Below are positions 9,431 to 17,254 of a stretch of 51,744 bases of DNA, piece after piece. A program made the position numbers and the translations under genes. Numbering within the stretch: position 1 is the first letter of the stretch; every line of letters begins with the position of its first letter. The DNA comes from UBA1443 sp964445745 (GTDB taxonomy: Bacteria; Omnitrophota; Omnitrophia; Omnitrophales; Aquincolibacteriaceae): contig CAYULU010000007.1 of the NCBI GenBank assembly GCA_964445745.1, forward strand, positions 1 to 51,744, given 5' to 3'. Under the pieces are notes generated by a model, which saw only the letters and a list, made by a program, of their open reading frames with translations, had not been told where the DNA came from and did no database searches.

Positions 9431-10240
9431 ATGGGCCGAAAAAAAAATAAAAGAGGAAAGAAAAACGGTTTTTGGACCAGTGTTTCGATGTTTATTGTTC
9501 TGATGGCCAAGCACGTTATTCCATTGATGCTGATTGTGGCGGCTTTTTTATTTGGAGCCGTCGGTGTCTGGAAGGTTTTGCTGGCCGACACGCATCTCCG
9601 GATTGCCGAGATTCGCGTCGTACCCTCCGACGTCTTGACGTCTGCCCACATCAAGGTCCTAGAAGATAAGCTGATTGGAAAAAATATCATTGGGGTTGAT
9701 CTTAGAAAGGTCGAGTCTGAAATCGAACTGGGACCGGGCGCTAAAAGTGTCCGGGTGGTCCGGGAATTGCCGTCGACGATCCGGATTGAAATCGAGAAAA
9801 GGAAACCTGCTGCGAATATGCTTTTAAAACCGAGGGGAGCTTACGGAATTGTTGCGGACGATGGCATTATTATCGCAACCAGTAATGTGATGGAACCGGC
9901 TTGGGTGCTGGTCGAGAATTTTTCGGAGCCGATTCAAGAGCCGAAAATCGGGGCCAAAATTCAGAATAAAGGATTCCCCGAGGCGCTAAAATTTTTGAAA
10001 GAATATGAGAAATATGACCTGTCTCGGAAAGAACGGATTACGCGCGTTATGCTAGATCCTTACGGGAACGTTACTGTGAGACTTGGTGAAGGGCCGGATT
10101 TTCAGCTGGGAAGGCGGCCTACGGAGAAGTTTTCCATGCTTTCCAAAGCGATGTATCTTTTTAAAACGGAGTCTCGGGAGGGTGTTGACTATATGGATCT
10201 CCAGTTTGACAGGATTGCCGTGAAGAGGAAACAACCGTGA
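9431..10240 (+). CDS. ftsQ: Cell division protein FtsQ/DivIB
   Basis: FtsQ is a bitopic inner-membrane protein linking early and late divisome components. The 269-residue product has a very basic N-terminus, one membrane segment at about residues 17-45, and a POTRA-like domain from about residue 55. That domain includes the typical pattern in which a predicted strand (IAEIRV) is followed by GKNIIGVDL and RELPSTIRIEIEKRKP. Sequence conservation in this family is low, so the call rests on topology, the POTRA signature and position between ddl and ftsA. The stop overlaps the next start (ATGA). Confidence 0.88.
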   Translation: MGRKKNKRGKKNGFWTSVSMFIVLMAKHVIPLMLIVAAFLFGAVGVWKVLLADTHLRIAEIRVVPSDVLTSAHIKVLEDKLIGKNIIGVDLRKVESEIELGPGAKSVRVVRELPSTIRIEIEKRKPAANMLLKPRGAYGIVADDGIIIATSNVMEPAWVLVENFSEPIQEPKIGAKIQNKGFPEALKFLKEYEKYDLSRKERITRVMLDPYGNVTVRLGEGPDFQLGRRPTEKFSMLSKAMYLFKTESREGVDYMDLQFDRIAVKRKQP

Positions 10241-11487
10241 CTTTGCCTCTTGATCTTAAGCAGAAATGTCTTGTTCTTTATGTCGGGACTCGCAAACTGG
10301 TGGCGTTGCTTGCGGATTTGCGGGAATCGCAACCCCGGGTTTTACACAAGGAAGAAATCCTTTTTCCGGATGGCTTTGAAAAAGGCTACGTGTGTAATCT
10401 TCAAAATGCAGCGGTCTCCCTTGAGAAAATAATGGGTACCCTTTTGCCGCCGGAGGCTTGGGAGCATGTGTCTGTTTATGTGGTGTTGGGAAACCGGGGT
10501 TTCAAGCTTTATCGTTTTTCAAGCTGTGAATATTATGCGCCTGATAAAAGGACGATAAGCTCTCATGAAGTGCAGTCAGTCGTGCAGCAGACACGGAGTG
10601 TTGCGATGCTTCCTTTGAGCGAATCGATTTTGCAGGCAGTGCCGGAATCGTTTTTGGTCAATGATATGGCGGCCGTACGAAACCCGGTGGGACTTGAAGC
10701 CGAGCGTCTCGGAGTGACGCTTCAGCTTTACACCATGGATTTTCAAAATTTTCGAAATATTGTTAAGGCTTTTGAGGCGATTGATGTGGATGTGTGTGGC
10801 TATTTTCCCAAGGCGCTGACCGTAGCGGAATCCGTTTTGACCGACACGGAAAAACAGGAAGGTGTTTTGATCATCGATATAGGGGATGATGCGGCCCAGC
10901 TGGTTTTGTGGAAGAACGGGTACCTTGCGGGAATTCGCAGTCTTCCAACCGGGGGTTCGGAACTAACACGTTGCATTGCCAGAGATTATCACATCGCGGA
11001 ACGGGATGCTGACAAGGTAAAATTTCAATTTGCGACGTTGGATGAATCGGAACGGGTGAGTGAGGAGCTAGTCCCGCTTGTCATGCGCAATGAAAAGGTA
11101 CAGCAATCGGTTCGTCGTCAGGAGTTTCTGGATCGTTTTTTTACGTACGCCAGAGACTGGATGAACGGAATTCTTCAGGAGTCCAAAAAATTTGCAGAGG
11201 AGGAGGGTGTTCGCCATCCTCACATGGTATTTACAGGCGGTTCGGTGATGATGGACGGGTTTCTCGAGTGGATACTGAAGGAGTTTGGCGTTGAAGGGAG
11301 GATTGGTGTTAGCCGCCAGATTGAGGCTCCCCAGGAAATTATTCGTGACCCTTCGCTTGCTCCGGCGACTGGTATGTTACGCTGGATTATGACTGGCAAG
11401 CAGGAGAATGAAGCCCTCTTTACTTCCCGAAGTTTTACGGCGCGTACGATCGCGGCGGTTCGCGCATGGTTTACGAATTATTTTTGA
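10237..11487 (+). CDS. ftsA: Divergent actin-like division protein FtsA
   Basis: FtsA is an actin-fold protein that tethers FtsZ to the membrane. The 416-residue product has an actin-like first segment (LYVGTRKLVALLADL), an SHS2/1C-like insert at about residues 85-170, the phosphate-2 region IIDIGDDAAQLVLW with LPTGGSELT, and an adenosine-motif region (VFTGGSVMMDGF). The phosphate-2 loop normally has GGGT, but here it reads GDDA, so nucleotide binding may be weakened. The C-terminus (FTARTIAAVRAWF) looks like an amphipathic membrane-targeting helix. The ATG overlaps the ftsQ stop. No ftsZ follows, which is unusual. The actin-family call is firm; FtsA itself is supported mainly by context. Confidence 0.8.
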   Translation: MTLPLDLKQKCLVLYVGTRKLVALLADLRESQPRVLHKEEILFPDGFEKGYVCNLQNAAVSLEKIMGTLLPPEAWEHVSVYVVLGNRGFKLYRFSSCEYYAPDKRTISSHEVQSVVQQTRSVAMLPLSESILQAVPESFLVNDMAAVRNPVGLEAERLGVTLQLYTMDFQNFRNIVKAFEAIDVDVCGYFPKALTVAESVLTDTEKQEGVLIIDIGDDAAQLVLWKNGYLAGIRSLPTGGSELTRCIARDYHIAERDADKVKFQFATLDESERVSEELVPLVMRNEKVQQSVRRQEFLDRFFTYARDWMNGILQESKKFAEEEGVRHPHMVFTGGSVMMDGFLEWILKEFGVEGRIGVSRQIEAPQEIIRDPSLAPATGMLRWIMTGKQENEALFTSRSFTARTIAAVRAWFTNYF

Positions 11488-11506
11488 GTCGTAAACTTAA
11501 AACGTT

Positions 11507-11535
11507 CTATCAAAAAATATTTTTTTCAGTATAAT
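11507..11535 (+). promoter_or_regulatory. Candidate sigma70 promoter of the gcv operon
   Basis: A perfect TATAAT lies at 11530-11535, 35 bases before the gcvT ATG. At a 17-base spacing the -35 position reads CTATCA, a poor match. The predicted leader is only about 30 nucleotides, with AGGAG at 11559-11563 as the ribosome site. The leader is too short to contain a glycine riboswitch. Confidence 0.5.
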
Positions 11536-11570
11536 CACAACTCTTCTATTATTTTTTCAGGAGTGACAAA

Positions 11571-12671
11571 ATGACGGTCGATACAACTTCAAAAAAACTT
11601 CCGCTTCACGAAGAGCATCTTTCACGGGGCGCCCGCATGGGTGACTTTGGAGGATGGATTGTTCCCCTGTACTATACGAGTATTATCGAAGAGCACGCAA
11701 CGGTTCGTACCCAAGCCGGAATTTTTGATATATCGCATATGGGGGAATTTCTGGTTGAAGGCCCGGGCGCCCTTGCTTACCTTGAAAGATATCTTCCTCG
11801 CAAGATTGCTCCGGTCAAAAATCAGCAGGCGATCTATATGCCTCTGGTGAATGAGCGCGGGGGAATGGTCGACGATATTATCCTTTACCGAGTCAAAGAC
11901 GACCGTTTTTTGATCATCGTAAATGCAGGTAATATCGACAAAGATTATGAATGGTTTTTAGATCGGGTGACGGACGGAGTGACGTTGATGAACGTTTCGG
12001 CAGAGTACGGATTGCTTGCGGTTCAAGGTCCGACAAGTTCCGCGATTATCGCGACTGCTTTTGGTGCCTTTTTTCGTGATATCCCACGTTTCCAGTACCG
12101 GGATTTTGAAGGCGGGATGATGGCGCGGACAGGTTACACAGGAGAAGATGGTTTTGAAATTATGGTGCCCACCGCTCGATTGAAGTCGGTCTGGGACGCT
12201 CTTTTTATAGCCGGAGAAAAAAAAGGATTAAAACCGGTTGGTTTTGGGGCGCGAGATACGTTACGCCTTGAGGCTGCGATGCCCCTTTATGGCCATGAAC
12301 TGACGGACGAAATCACACCGCTTGAGGCTGGTCTAGGTTGGGCGCTGGATCTTGGGAAATCCATGTTTCCGGGAAGTGAGACTCTGCGAAGTCAGATGAG
12401 CTTAGGGGTTCAAAGGAAACGGATTGGATTTGAAATGGTGGATCGCGGAATTCCGCGGCAAGCATGTGAAATCCACAAGGACGGCAAGCAAATTGGCTGG
12501 GTGACAAGCGGAAGTTTCATCCCTCCCGCTGGAACAATCGCAGGTCGGAATATTGGGATGGGGTATGTCTCTTCTGCCGAGGCGCGGGAAAACAATGAAA
12601 TCAGTATTGTCATTCGCGGTCATTCTTTGAAAGCACGCGTAGTTTCCCTACCTTTTTACAAGCGGAAATAG
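11571..12671 (+). CDS. gcvT: Glycine cleavage system aminomethyltransferase (T protein)
   Basis: GcvT transfers the methylene group from the aminomethyl-lipoyl arm of GcvH to tetrahydrofolate and releases ammonia. The 366-residue product is of standard length and shows the family pattern: FGGWIVPLYY, FDISHMGEF, the folate-site segment NAGNIDKDYEWF, TGYTGEDGFEI and the LRLEAAMPLYGHEL segment. An AGGAG seven bases before the ATG supports the start. It is the first gene of the gcvT-gcvH-gcvPA-gcvPB operon and has its own candidate promoter. Confidence 0.96.
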   Translation: MTVDTTSKKLPLHEEHLSRGARMGDFGGWIVPLYYTSIIEEHATVRTQAGIFDISHMGEFLVEGPGALAYLERYLPRKIAPVKNQQAIYMPLVNERGGMVDDIILYRVKDDRFLIIVNAGNIDKDYEWFLDRVTDGVTLMNVSAEYGLLAVQGPTSSAIIATAFGAFFRDIPRFQYRDFEGGMMARTGYTGEDGFEIMVPTARLKSVWDALFIAGEKKGLKPVGFGARDTLRLEAAMPLYGHELTDEITPLEAGLGWALDLGKSMFPGSETLRSQMSLGVQRKRIGFEMVDRGIPRQACEIHKDGKQIGWVTSGSFIPPAGTIAGRNIGMGYVSSAEARENNEISIVIRGHSLKARVVSLPFYKRK

Positions 12672-12691
12672 TAGAATACGGCCCTCAAAAA

Positions 12692-12733
12692 GGGGACAGA
12701 CAACTTTTTGAAATACAAAAGTGGTCTGTCCCC
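12692..12733 (+). repeat. REP-like imperfect palindrome between gcvT and gcvH
   Basis: GGGGACAGAC at 12692-12701 pairs perfectly with GTCTGTCCCC at 12724-12733. After one mismatch the stem continues for six more pairs (ACTTTT with AAAAGT), leaving a loop of about eight bases. There is no T-run, so it is not a standard terminator. The GGGGACAG core resembles REP-type intergenic palindromes found with Y1-transposase (RAYT) genes. That link is by resemblance only, as no second copy was seen in the window. Confidence 0.7.
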
Positions 12734-12762
12734 CTGTCATTATAAAATCGATGGAGGTTAAA

Positions 12763-13155
12763 ATGAATTTTCCTGAAAATCTTCGTTACACCAAAACCCA
12801 TGAATGGATTTCCCTCACTGGGAATAAGGCGCGGGTGGGCGTTACCGAATACGCTCAAAAAGAAATTTCTGATGTTGTGTTTGTTGAGTTGGCTAAAAAA
12901 GGGCATCCTGTTCAGCAGGGGAAAGCGGCGTCTGTTGTGGAGTCGGTCAAGGCGGCCTTTGATATTTATGCGCCAGTTTCAGGTACGATCACGGATGCCA
13001 ATAAAGCGCTTGAGTCAAACCCGGGGCTTGTGAACCAGGATCCGTATAACGACGGCTGGCTCTTTGAGCTTGAAGTGTCGGATCTTTCATCGGTCGATAC
13101 CCTTATGACTTCGGTTCAGTATTCGGCATTTGTCCAATCTGAACCTACTCACTGA
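12763..13155 (+). CDS. gcvH: Glycine cleavage system H protein
   Basis: GcvH is the lipoyl carrier that shuttles the aminomethyl group between the P, T and L proteins. The 130-residue product has the lipoyl site ESVKAAFD, with lysine 63 as the attachment residue, close to the position usual in the family. YTKTHEW near the start and NPGLVNQDPYNDGWL near the end are also typical. The frame extends upstream, but the ATG at 12763 is preceded by GGAGG at the right distance and gives the canonical N-terminus. The REP-like palindrome lies just upstream. Confidence 0.96.
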   Translation: MNFPENLRYTKTHEWISLTGNKARVGVTEYAQKEISDVVFVELAKKGHPVQQGKAASVVESVKAAFDIYAPVSGTITDANKALESNPGLVNQDPYNDGWLFELEVSDLSSVDTLMTSVQYSAFVQSEPTH

Positions 13156-13168
13156 TTGTCTTCTGACG

Positions 13169-14506
13169 ATGCCTTACCTTCCATACACGGAACAAGAGAA
13201 AAAAGAGATTTTTCGGGAGATTGGGGTCACATCACTTGATGATCTGATACAGTCGATACCTTCTTCCCTTCGTCATCCTCAAATGCTGATCCCTCAAGGA
13301 TTGAGTGAGCTTGAGGTTCAACAAAAGGTTTTGAAACTGGGAAGTCGCAACATTGCGACGAACGATTTTCTCAGCTTCCTTGGTGCCGGGAGCTACGAAC
13401 ACTTTATCCCCTCAGCGGTCCAGGACATGGTGGCTCGACAGGAATTTGTCACGGCGTATACTCCGTATCAGCCTGAAGCATCCCAGGGGACTCTCCAGGT
13501 TATTTTTGAATACCAGAGCTTGATGGCAGAACTTACCGGTCTCGCGGCCTCGAATGCGTCTCATTATGATGGGGCGACAAGCCTGGCCGAATCGGCGCTC
13601 GTTGCTTTGAAACAAACAGATCGAACGAAGATCCTCGTCGCGAGATCGCTCCACCCGCACTATCGCGATGTGATCCGGACTTATCTGGCAAGGAGTTCGT
13701 ATCAAATCGAGGAATTTGGTTTTCTGGCTCACGGCGGATTGGATCTTGAGTCGCTCCAAAAAAAACTGACTCCCGATGTTGCGGGCGTTATTTTGCAGAC
13801 TCCGAATTTTTTCGGTGGGGTCGAAGACTTAAGCGGCGTCTCTGACCGTGTGCATGCTAATGGATCGCTCCTGATTGTCTCTGGGCATCCGCTTTCTTTT
13901 GCGTTGTATCGATCTCCGGGGGAGTGGGGCGCAGACATTGCGGCTGGTGAAGGACAACCTTTGGGAATGCCGCTTGGTTTTGGAGGGCCTTATCTCGGGT
14001 ATTTTGTTACCTCTCAATCGTTGCTCCGACGCATTCCGGGTCGCATCACCGGATTGACTGAAGATGCTGACGGGAAACGGGCGTTTTGTCTTACGCTCCA
14101 GGCCCGGGAACAGCATATTCGAAGGGAGCGAGCAGGGTCCAATATTTGTTCCAATCAGGCCTTATGCGCGCTCGCGGCATGTGTTTACATGACGTTCCTT
14201 GGAAAACAAGGAATGCGGGAGGCTGCCGAGCTTAATGTTGACCGCGCTCATTATCTTCGCGAGAGAGTGTCAAAAATCAAAGGGTTTAAGGTGGATCTCG
14301 AAAGGCCTATTTTTAACGAGTTTATGATCCATTGTTCACGTCCAGTGGCTGAAATTTACAAGAAAATGATGGCGGCTCATATTTTCCCCGGTGTTGGGTT
14401 GGGTGATTATTATCCCGAGTTTAAGGACTGTCTTCTGGTTTGTGCGACGGAAACGAAGACGGGTGAGGATCTTGACCGGTTTTTGGAGGTGCTTTCCAAA
14501 TGTTGA
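13169..14506 (+). CDS. gcvPA: Glycine dehydrogenase (decarboxylating) subunit 1
   Basis: This is the N-terminal-half subunit of the two-subunit P protein, which decarboxylates glycine on PLP and passes the aminomethyl group to GcvH. The 445-residue product begins MPYLPYTEQEKKEI, typical of GcvPA. It includes FLGAGSYEHFIP, YQPEASQGTLQ and SNASHYDGATSLAE, as expected. Upstream TTG codons in the same frame lie inside gcvH and are less likely starts. It overlaps gcvPB by seven bases. The PLP lysine is in the partner subunit. Confidence 0.95.
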   Translation: MPYLPYTEQEKKEIFREIGVTSLDDLIQSIPSSLRHPQMLIPQGLSELEVQQKVLKLGSRNIATNDFLSFLGAGSYEHFIPSAVQDMVARQEFVTAYTPYQPEASQGTLQVIFEYQSLMAELTGLAASNASHYDGATSLAESALVALKQTDRTKILVARSLHPHYRDVIRTYLARSSYQIEEFGFLAHGGLDLESLQKKLTPDVAGVILQTPNFFGGVEDLSGVSDRVHANGSLLIVSGHPLSFALYRSPGEWGADIAAGEGQPLGMPLGFGGPYLGYFVTSQSLLRRIPGRITGLTEDADGKRAFCLTLQAREQHIRRERAGSNICSNQALCALAACVYMTFLGKQGMREAAELNVDRAHYLRERVSKIKGFKVDLERPIFNEFMIHCSRPVAEIYKKMMAAHIFPGVGLGDYYPEFKDCLLVCATETKTGEDLDRFLEVLSKC

Positions 14507-15984
14507 TTTCCAGTGATGACCGATTGAGTTTTGAGAAAAGCCAGCCTGGCCGCAGGAGTGTGACACTTCCGAAAGGACGGCTCTCTGCTCCTTTGATCGC
14601 TTCCCAGGTATCCCGTCAGAGTGAGTTAGCTTTTCCGGAAATGAGCGAGCTTGATGCTGTCCGGCACTTTATTAATTTGTCCCGAAAAAACTTTTCGGTG
14701 GATACGCATTTTTATCCTCTCGGAAGTTGTACGATGAAGTACAACCCCAAGGTCAATGAATGGGTTGCACGCCAGGAAAAATTCACAAACCTCCATCCGC
14801 TTCAGCCTCTGGAAACAGCCCAAGGGATGTTGCAGGTTCTTTGGGAGCTGGAAGATGCTCTGAAAGAGATTACGGGTATGGACCGGTTTACGCTTCAGCC
14901 TGCGGCGGGTGCGCACGGAGAACTGACGGGGATTATGCTGGTTCGTGCTTACCATGCCTCTCGGGGAGATTTAAACCGTAACAAGGTGATCGTTCCGGAT
15001 TCTAGCCACGGCACGAATCCCGCGACAGCTGCCTTGGTGGGCTACCATGTTGTTGAAGTTGCTTCCAATGGGCGCGGGCGAGTGGATCTCAATAATCTTA
15101 AAAAAGTATTAGACGATCAGGTTGCTTGTCTTATGCTAACCAATCCGAATACGCTGGGTGTTTTCGAGGAAAATATTCTTGAAATCGCAAAGCTTGTACA
15201 TGAGAAGGGCGGGCTTCTCTATTACGATGGTGCGAATTTAAATCCGCTTCTTGGAATTGTGCGCCCAGGTGATATGGGATTTGATATTGTCCACGTCAAT
15301 CTCCATAAAACCTTTTCGACTCCGCATGGCGGTGGCGGACCGGGGGCGGGTCCGGTGGGAGTCAAAAAACATTTAATTCCGTTTTTGCCTGAGCCGCTTG
15401 TTGAAAAAACAAAAGATCGCTATGTCTGGGCCCAGCATTCGGAAAAAAGCATCGGTCGTATGAAATCTTTTCACGGGAATGTGGGGGTTCTTTTGCGTGC
15501 CTACGCCTATCTAAGGGTTCTCGGAAGAGAGGGCGTGATGAGGGTAAGCGAAGGTGCCATTTTGAATGCGAATTATTTGCGAGAAAAATTAAAAAATGTT
15601 TTTCAAGTGGCCGTCAATGAACCTTGCCTTCATGAATTTGTGCTCTCTCTCAAGAAGGCCGTTGAGCAGGGGGTCCATGCCGGCGATGTCGGTAAGAGGT
15701 TGCTTGATTTTGGGTTTCATGCTCCCACGGTTCATTTTCCGTTGGTGGTGGCTGAAGCGCTGATGATTGAGCCGACCGAGACGGAAAGCCTGGAAACACT
15801 GGATCTCTTTGTTGAGGCGATGAAACGAATCGCTTCCGAAATTGAAAATGAGCCTGATAAGGTAAAAAATGCTCCTTTCACCTTACCGGTTCGCCGCCCC
15901 AATGATGTGCTGGCCGCGCGAAAGCCGATTCTCACTTATCGTGATCTTTGCCGGACAAAAAAAACTACGGAAATTGCCGCATGA
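14500..15984 (+). CDS. gcvPB: Glycine dehydrogenase (decarboxylating) subunit 2
   Basis: This catalytic subunit of the split P protein carries the PLP Schiff-base lysine. The 494-residue product has YPLGSCTMKYNPK near the start, LQPAAGAHGELTG, DSSHGTNPA, and the cofactor motif NLHKTFSTPHGGGGPG, with lysine 270 as the expected attachment residue. The ATG lies within the last codons of gcvPA, indicating coupled translation and equal stoichiometry. No dihydrolipoamide dehydrogenase (L protein) gene is in the window, so it must be supplied from elsewhere. Confidence 0.96.
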   Translation: MLISSDDRLSFEKSQPGRRSVTLPKGRLSAPLIASQVSRQSELAFPEMSELDAVRHFINLSRKNFSVDTHFYPLGSCTMKYNPKVNEWVARQEKFTNLHPLQPLETAQGMLQVLWELEDALKEITGMDRFTLQPAAGAHGELTGIMLVRAYHASRGDLNRNKVIVPDSSHGTNPATAALVGYHVVEVASNGRGRVDLNNLKKVLDDQVACLMLTNPNTLGVFEENILEIAKLVHEKGGLLYYDGANLNPLLGIVRPGDMGFDIVHVNLHKTFSTPHGGGGPGAGPVGVKKHLIPFLPEPLVEKTKDRYVWAQHSEKSIGRMKSFHGNVGVLLRAYAYLRVLGREGVMRVSEGAILNANYLREKLKNVFQVAVNEPCLHEFVLSLKKAVEQGVHAGDVGKRLLDFGFHAPTVHFPLVVAEALMIEPTETESLETLDLFVEAMKRIASEIENEPDKVKNAPFTLPVRRPNDVLAARKPILTYRDLCRTKKTTEIAA

Positions 15985-16075
15985 GTCGACATGGGGATCC
16001 AAGGGTTCCTATTTTTTGCTTGCCTGTCTCGCGGGGCGGCGGGTCGTCGTTAGCCTCTGATCGATAGAGTACCGT

Positions 16076-16750
16076 ATGCTCTGGAAACGGTTGCCAACCC
16101 TCAGCGCGCCGATGTCGCTGCAAATGGCGCTCGATGAAATATTATTCGACCGGTTTAAGCAAAATCCCCGTTCTGGAGCGGTGCTACGTTTTTACCATTC
16201 GTCATCTCCCTGGATTACTGTGGGCTACTCATTTAAGACGAAAGAAAATCTGCAGAGTTCCGAACTTATAAGGGCCCATTCGGGAGTTCCTCTGGCTTGC
16301 CGGATGACAGGGGGAGGGTGTGTGTTGCATGGAGAAGATCTTATTTTTAGTTTAATTGCCTCCTGTGCGGAGATCCCATGGTTTCAATCTGTGAAAGAAA
16401 GTTATGCCGCTATCCACCATGTGGTAAAGATGGGGATCGGAAGTCTTGGTATGGAAACTCGATTTTATGAGGACGGCGAAGGACTTCCGAAAGGAGCCGA
16501 TTGTTTCAGTTATCCGGTTGCCCGGGATCTTTCCCTGGGAAACCGGAAGGTGGCAGGAGGGGCCCAAAAAAGGTCAGAAGGTGTTCTTCTCCATCACGAG
16601 TCCATTGTCCTCCCTCGGCACGTGAACGCCGGCGATCTGGCGCGTGCGATACAAACGGGATTTGAAAAAAAATTTAATGTTGTTTTTGAACTTGTGGATT
16701 TTGATCCAGATATTTATTTTGAATCGGAAAGGAACTGCTCAACGTTATAG
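16076..16750 (+). CDS. Lipoate--protein ligase A / octanoyltransferase family protein
   Basis: This protein probably attaches a lipoyl or octanoyl group to GcvH or another lipoyl domain. The 224-residue product covers only the BPL/LPL catalytic domain. CRMTGGGCVLHG matches the RRxGGGxVxH motif, and GNRKVAGGAQKR carries the expected catalytic lysine, K158. Full-length LplA enzymes have an extra C-terminal domain that is absent here, so it may be a LipM-like octanoyltransferase or a bipartite ligase. The position 91 bases after gcvPB suggests it modifies GcvH. No clear ribosome site is visible before the ATG. Confidence 0.85.
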   Translation: MLWKRLPTLSAPMSLQMALDEILFDRFKQNPRSGAVLRFYHSSSPWITVGYSFKTKENLQSSELIRAHSGVPLACRMTGGGCVLHGEDLIFSLIASCAEIPWFQSVKESYAAIHHVVKMGIGSLGMETRFYEDGEGLPKGADCFSYPVARDLSLGNRKVAGGAQKRSEGVLLHHESIVLPRHVNAGDLARAIQTGFEKKFNVVFELVDFDPDIYFESERNCSTL

Positions 16751-16758
16751 ATTCTCGG

Positions 16759-16782
16759 ATCCCCGGCTGATTATCAGGGGGA
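16759..16782 (+). other. Hairpin after the lipoate ligase gene
   Basis: ATCCCC at 16759-16764 pairs with GGGGAT at 16777-16782, with an inner CTGA-TTA-TCAG stem and a small bulge. There is no T-run, so it looks more like an mRNA-stabilising or processing hairpin than a terminator. Confidence 0.3.
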
Positions 16783-16798
16783 TTGAGGGTGTCTCGCC

Positions 16799-17182
16799 AT
16801 GATGGAAGAACGAAACGAATATCTAAAAAAGATTGAATTGCTTGTGGAACAGAACCCGGACTATAAGCTTGAGGCTTATACGTTTGTGCTTGCGGCACTC
16901 CATGATACAGTGTCGAAATTAACAAAGCCTCGGCACGTTGCCGGGAAGGAGCTTCTCGAAGGCATCCGTCAATATGCCCTTCGGCAGTTTGGCCCAATGG
17001 CCCTGACGGTCATTCGGTATTGGGGGGTTCGTGAGACACTTGATTTCGGGAAGATCGTTTTTCGTCTCGTTGAATCGAAACTGCTTAGCAAACAGCCTCA
17101 GGATCAACTCGAGGATTTTATGAACGGGTATGATTTTGAGGAAGCCTTTGGGAAATATAAAATAGACGATGAATCCCTGTGA
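16799..17182 (+). CDS. Minf_1886 family PVC-restricted protein
   Basis: This 127-residue protein is of unknown function. The pattern with DYKLEAYTFVLAAL, RHVAGKELLEGIR, FGPMALTVIRYWGV and TLDFGKIVFRLVE is recognised as the Minf_1886 family, restricted largely to Planctomycetes, Verrucomicrobia and relatives. It is predicted to be mostly helical and cytoplasmic, with no signal peptide. ATG codons at 16799 and 16802 are both possible starts. It lies between the lipoate ligase-like gene and the UvrD helicase, and the context gives no functional clue. Its presence is one of the main pointers to a PVC host. Confidence 0.85.
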   Translation: MMEERNEYLKKIELLVEQNPDYKLEAYTFVLAALHDTVSKLTKPRHVAGKELLEGIRQYALRQFGPMALTVIRYWGVRETLDFGKIVFRLVESKLLSKQPQDQLEDFMNGYDFEEAFGKYKIDDESL

Positions 17183-17254
17183 TGAGATTATTAACCCAAG
17201 GACAGCATCCCAAAAAACTTTATGCCTTGACCCGGTCGGTTTCCCCGAAAAGAA

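Noticed and set aside
11488..11570. A glycine riboswitch upstream of gcvT
   Set aside because: The TATAAT at 11530 leaves a leader of about 30 nucleotides, far too short, and no glycine aptamer core is seen.
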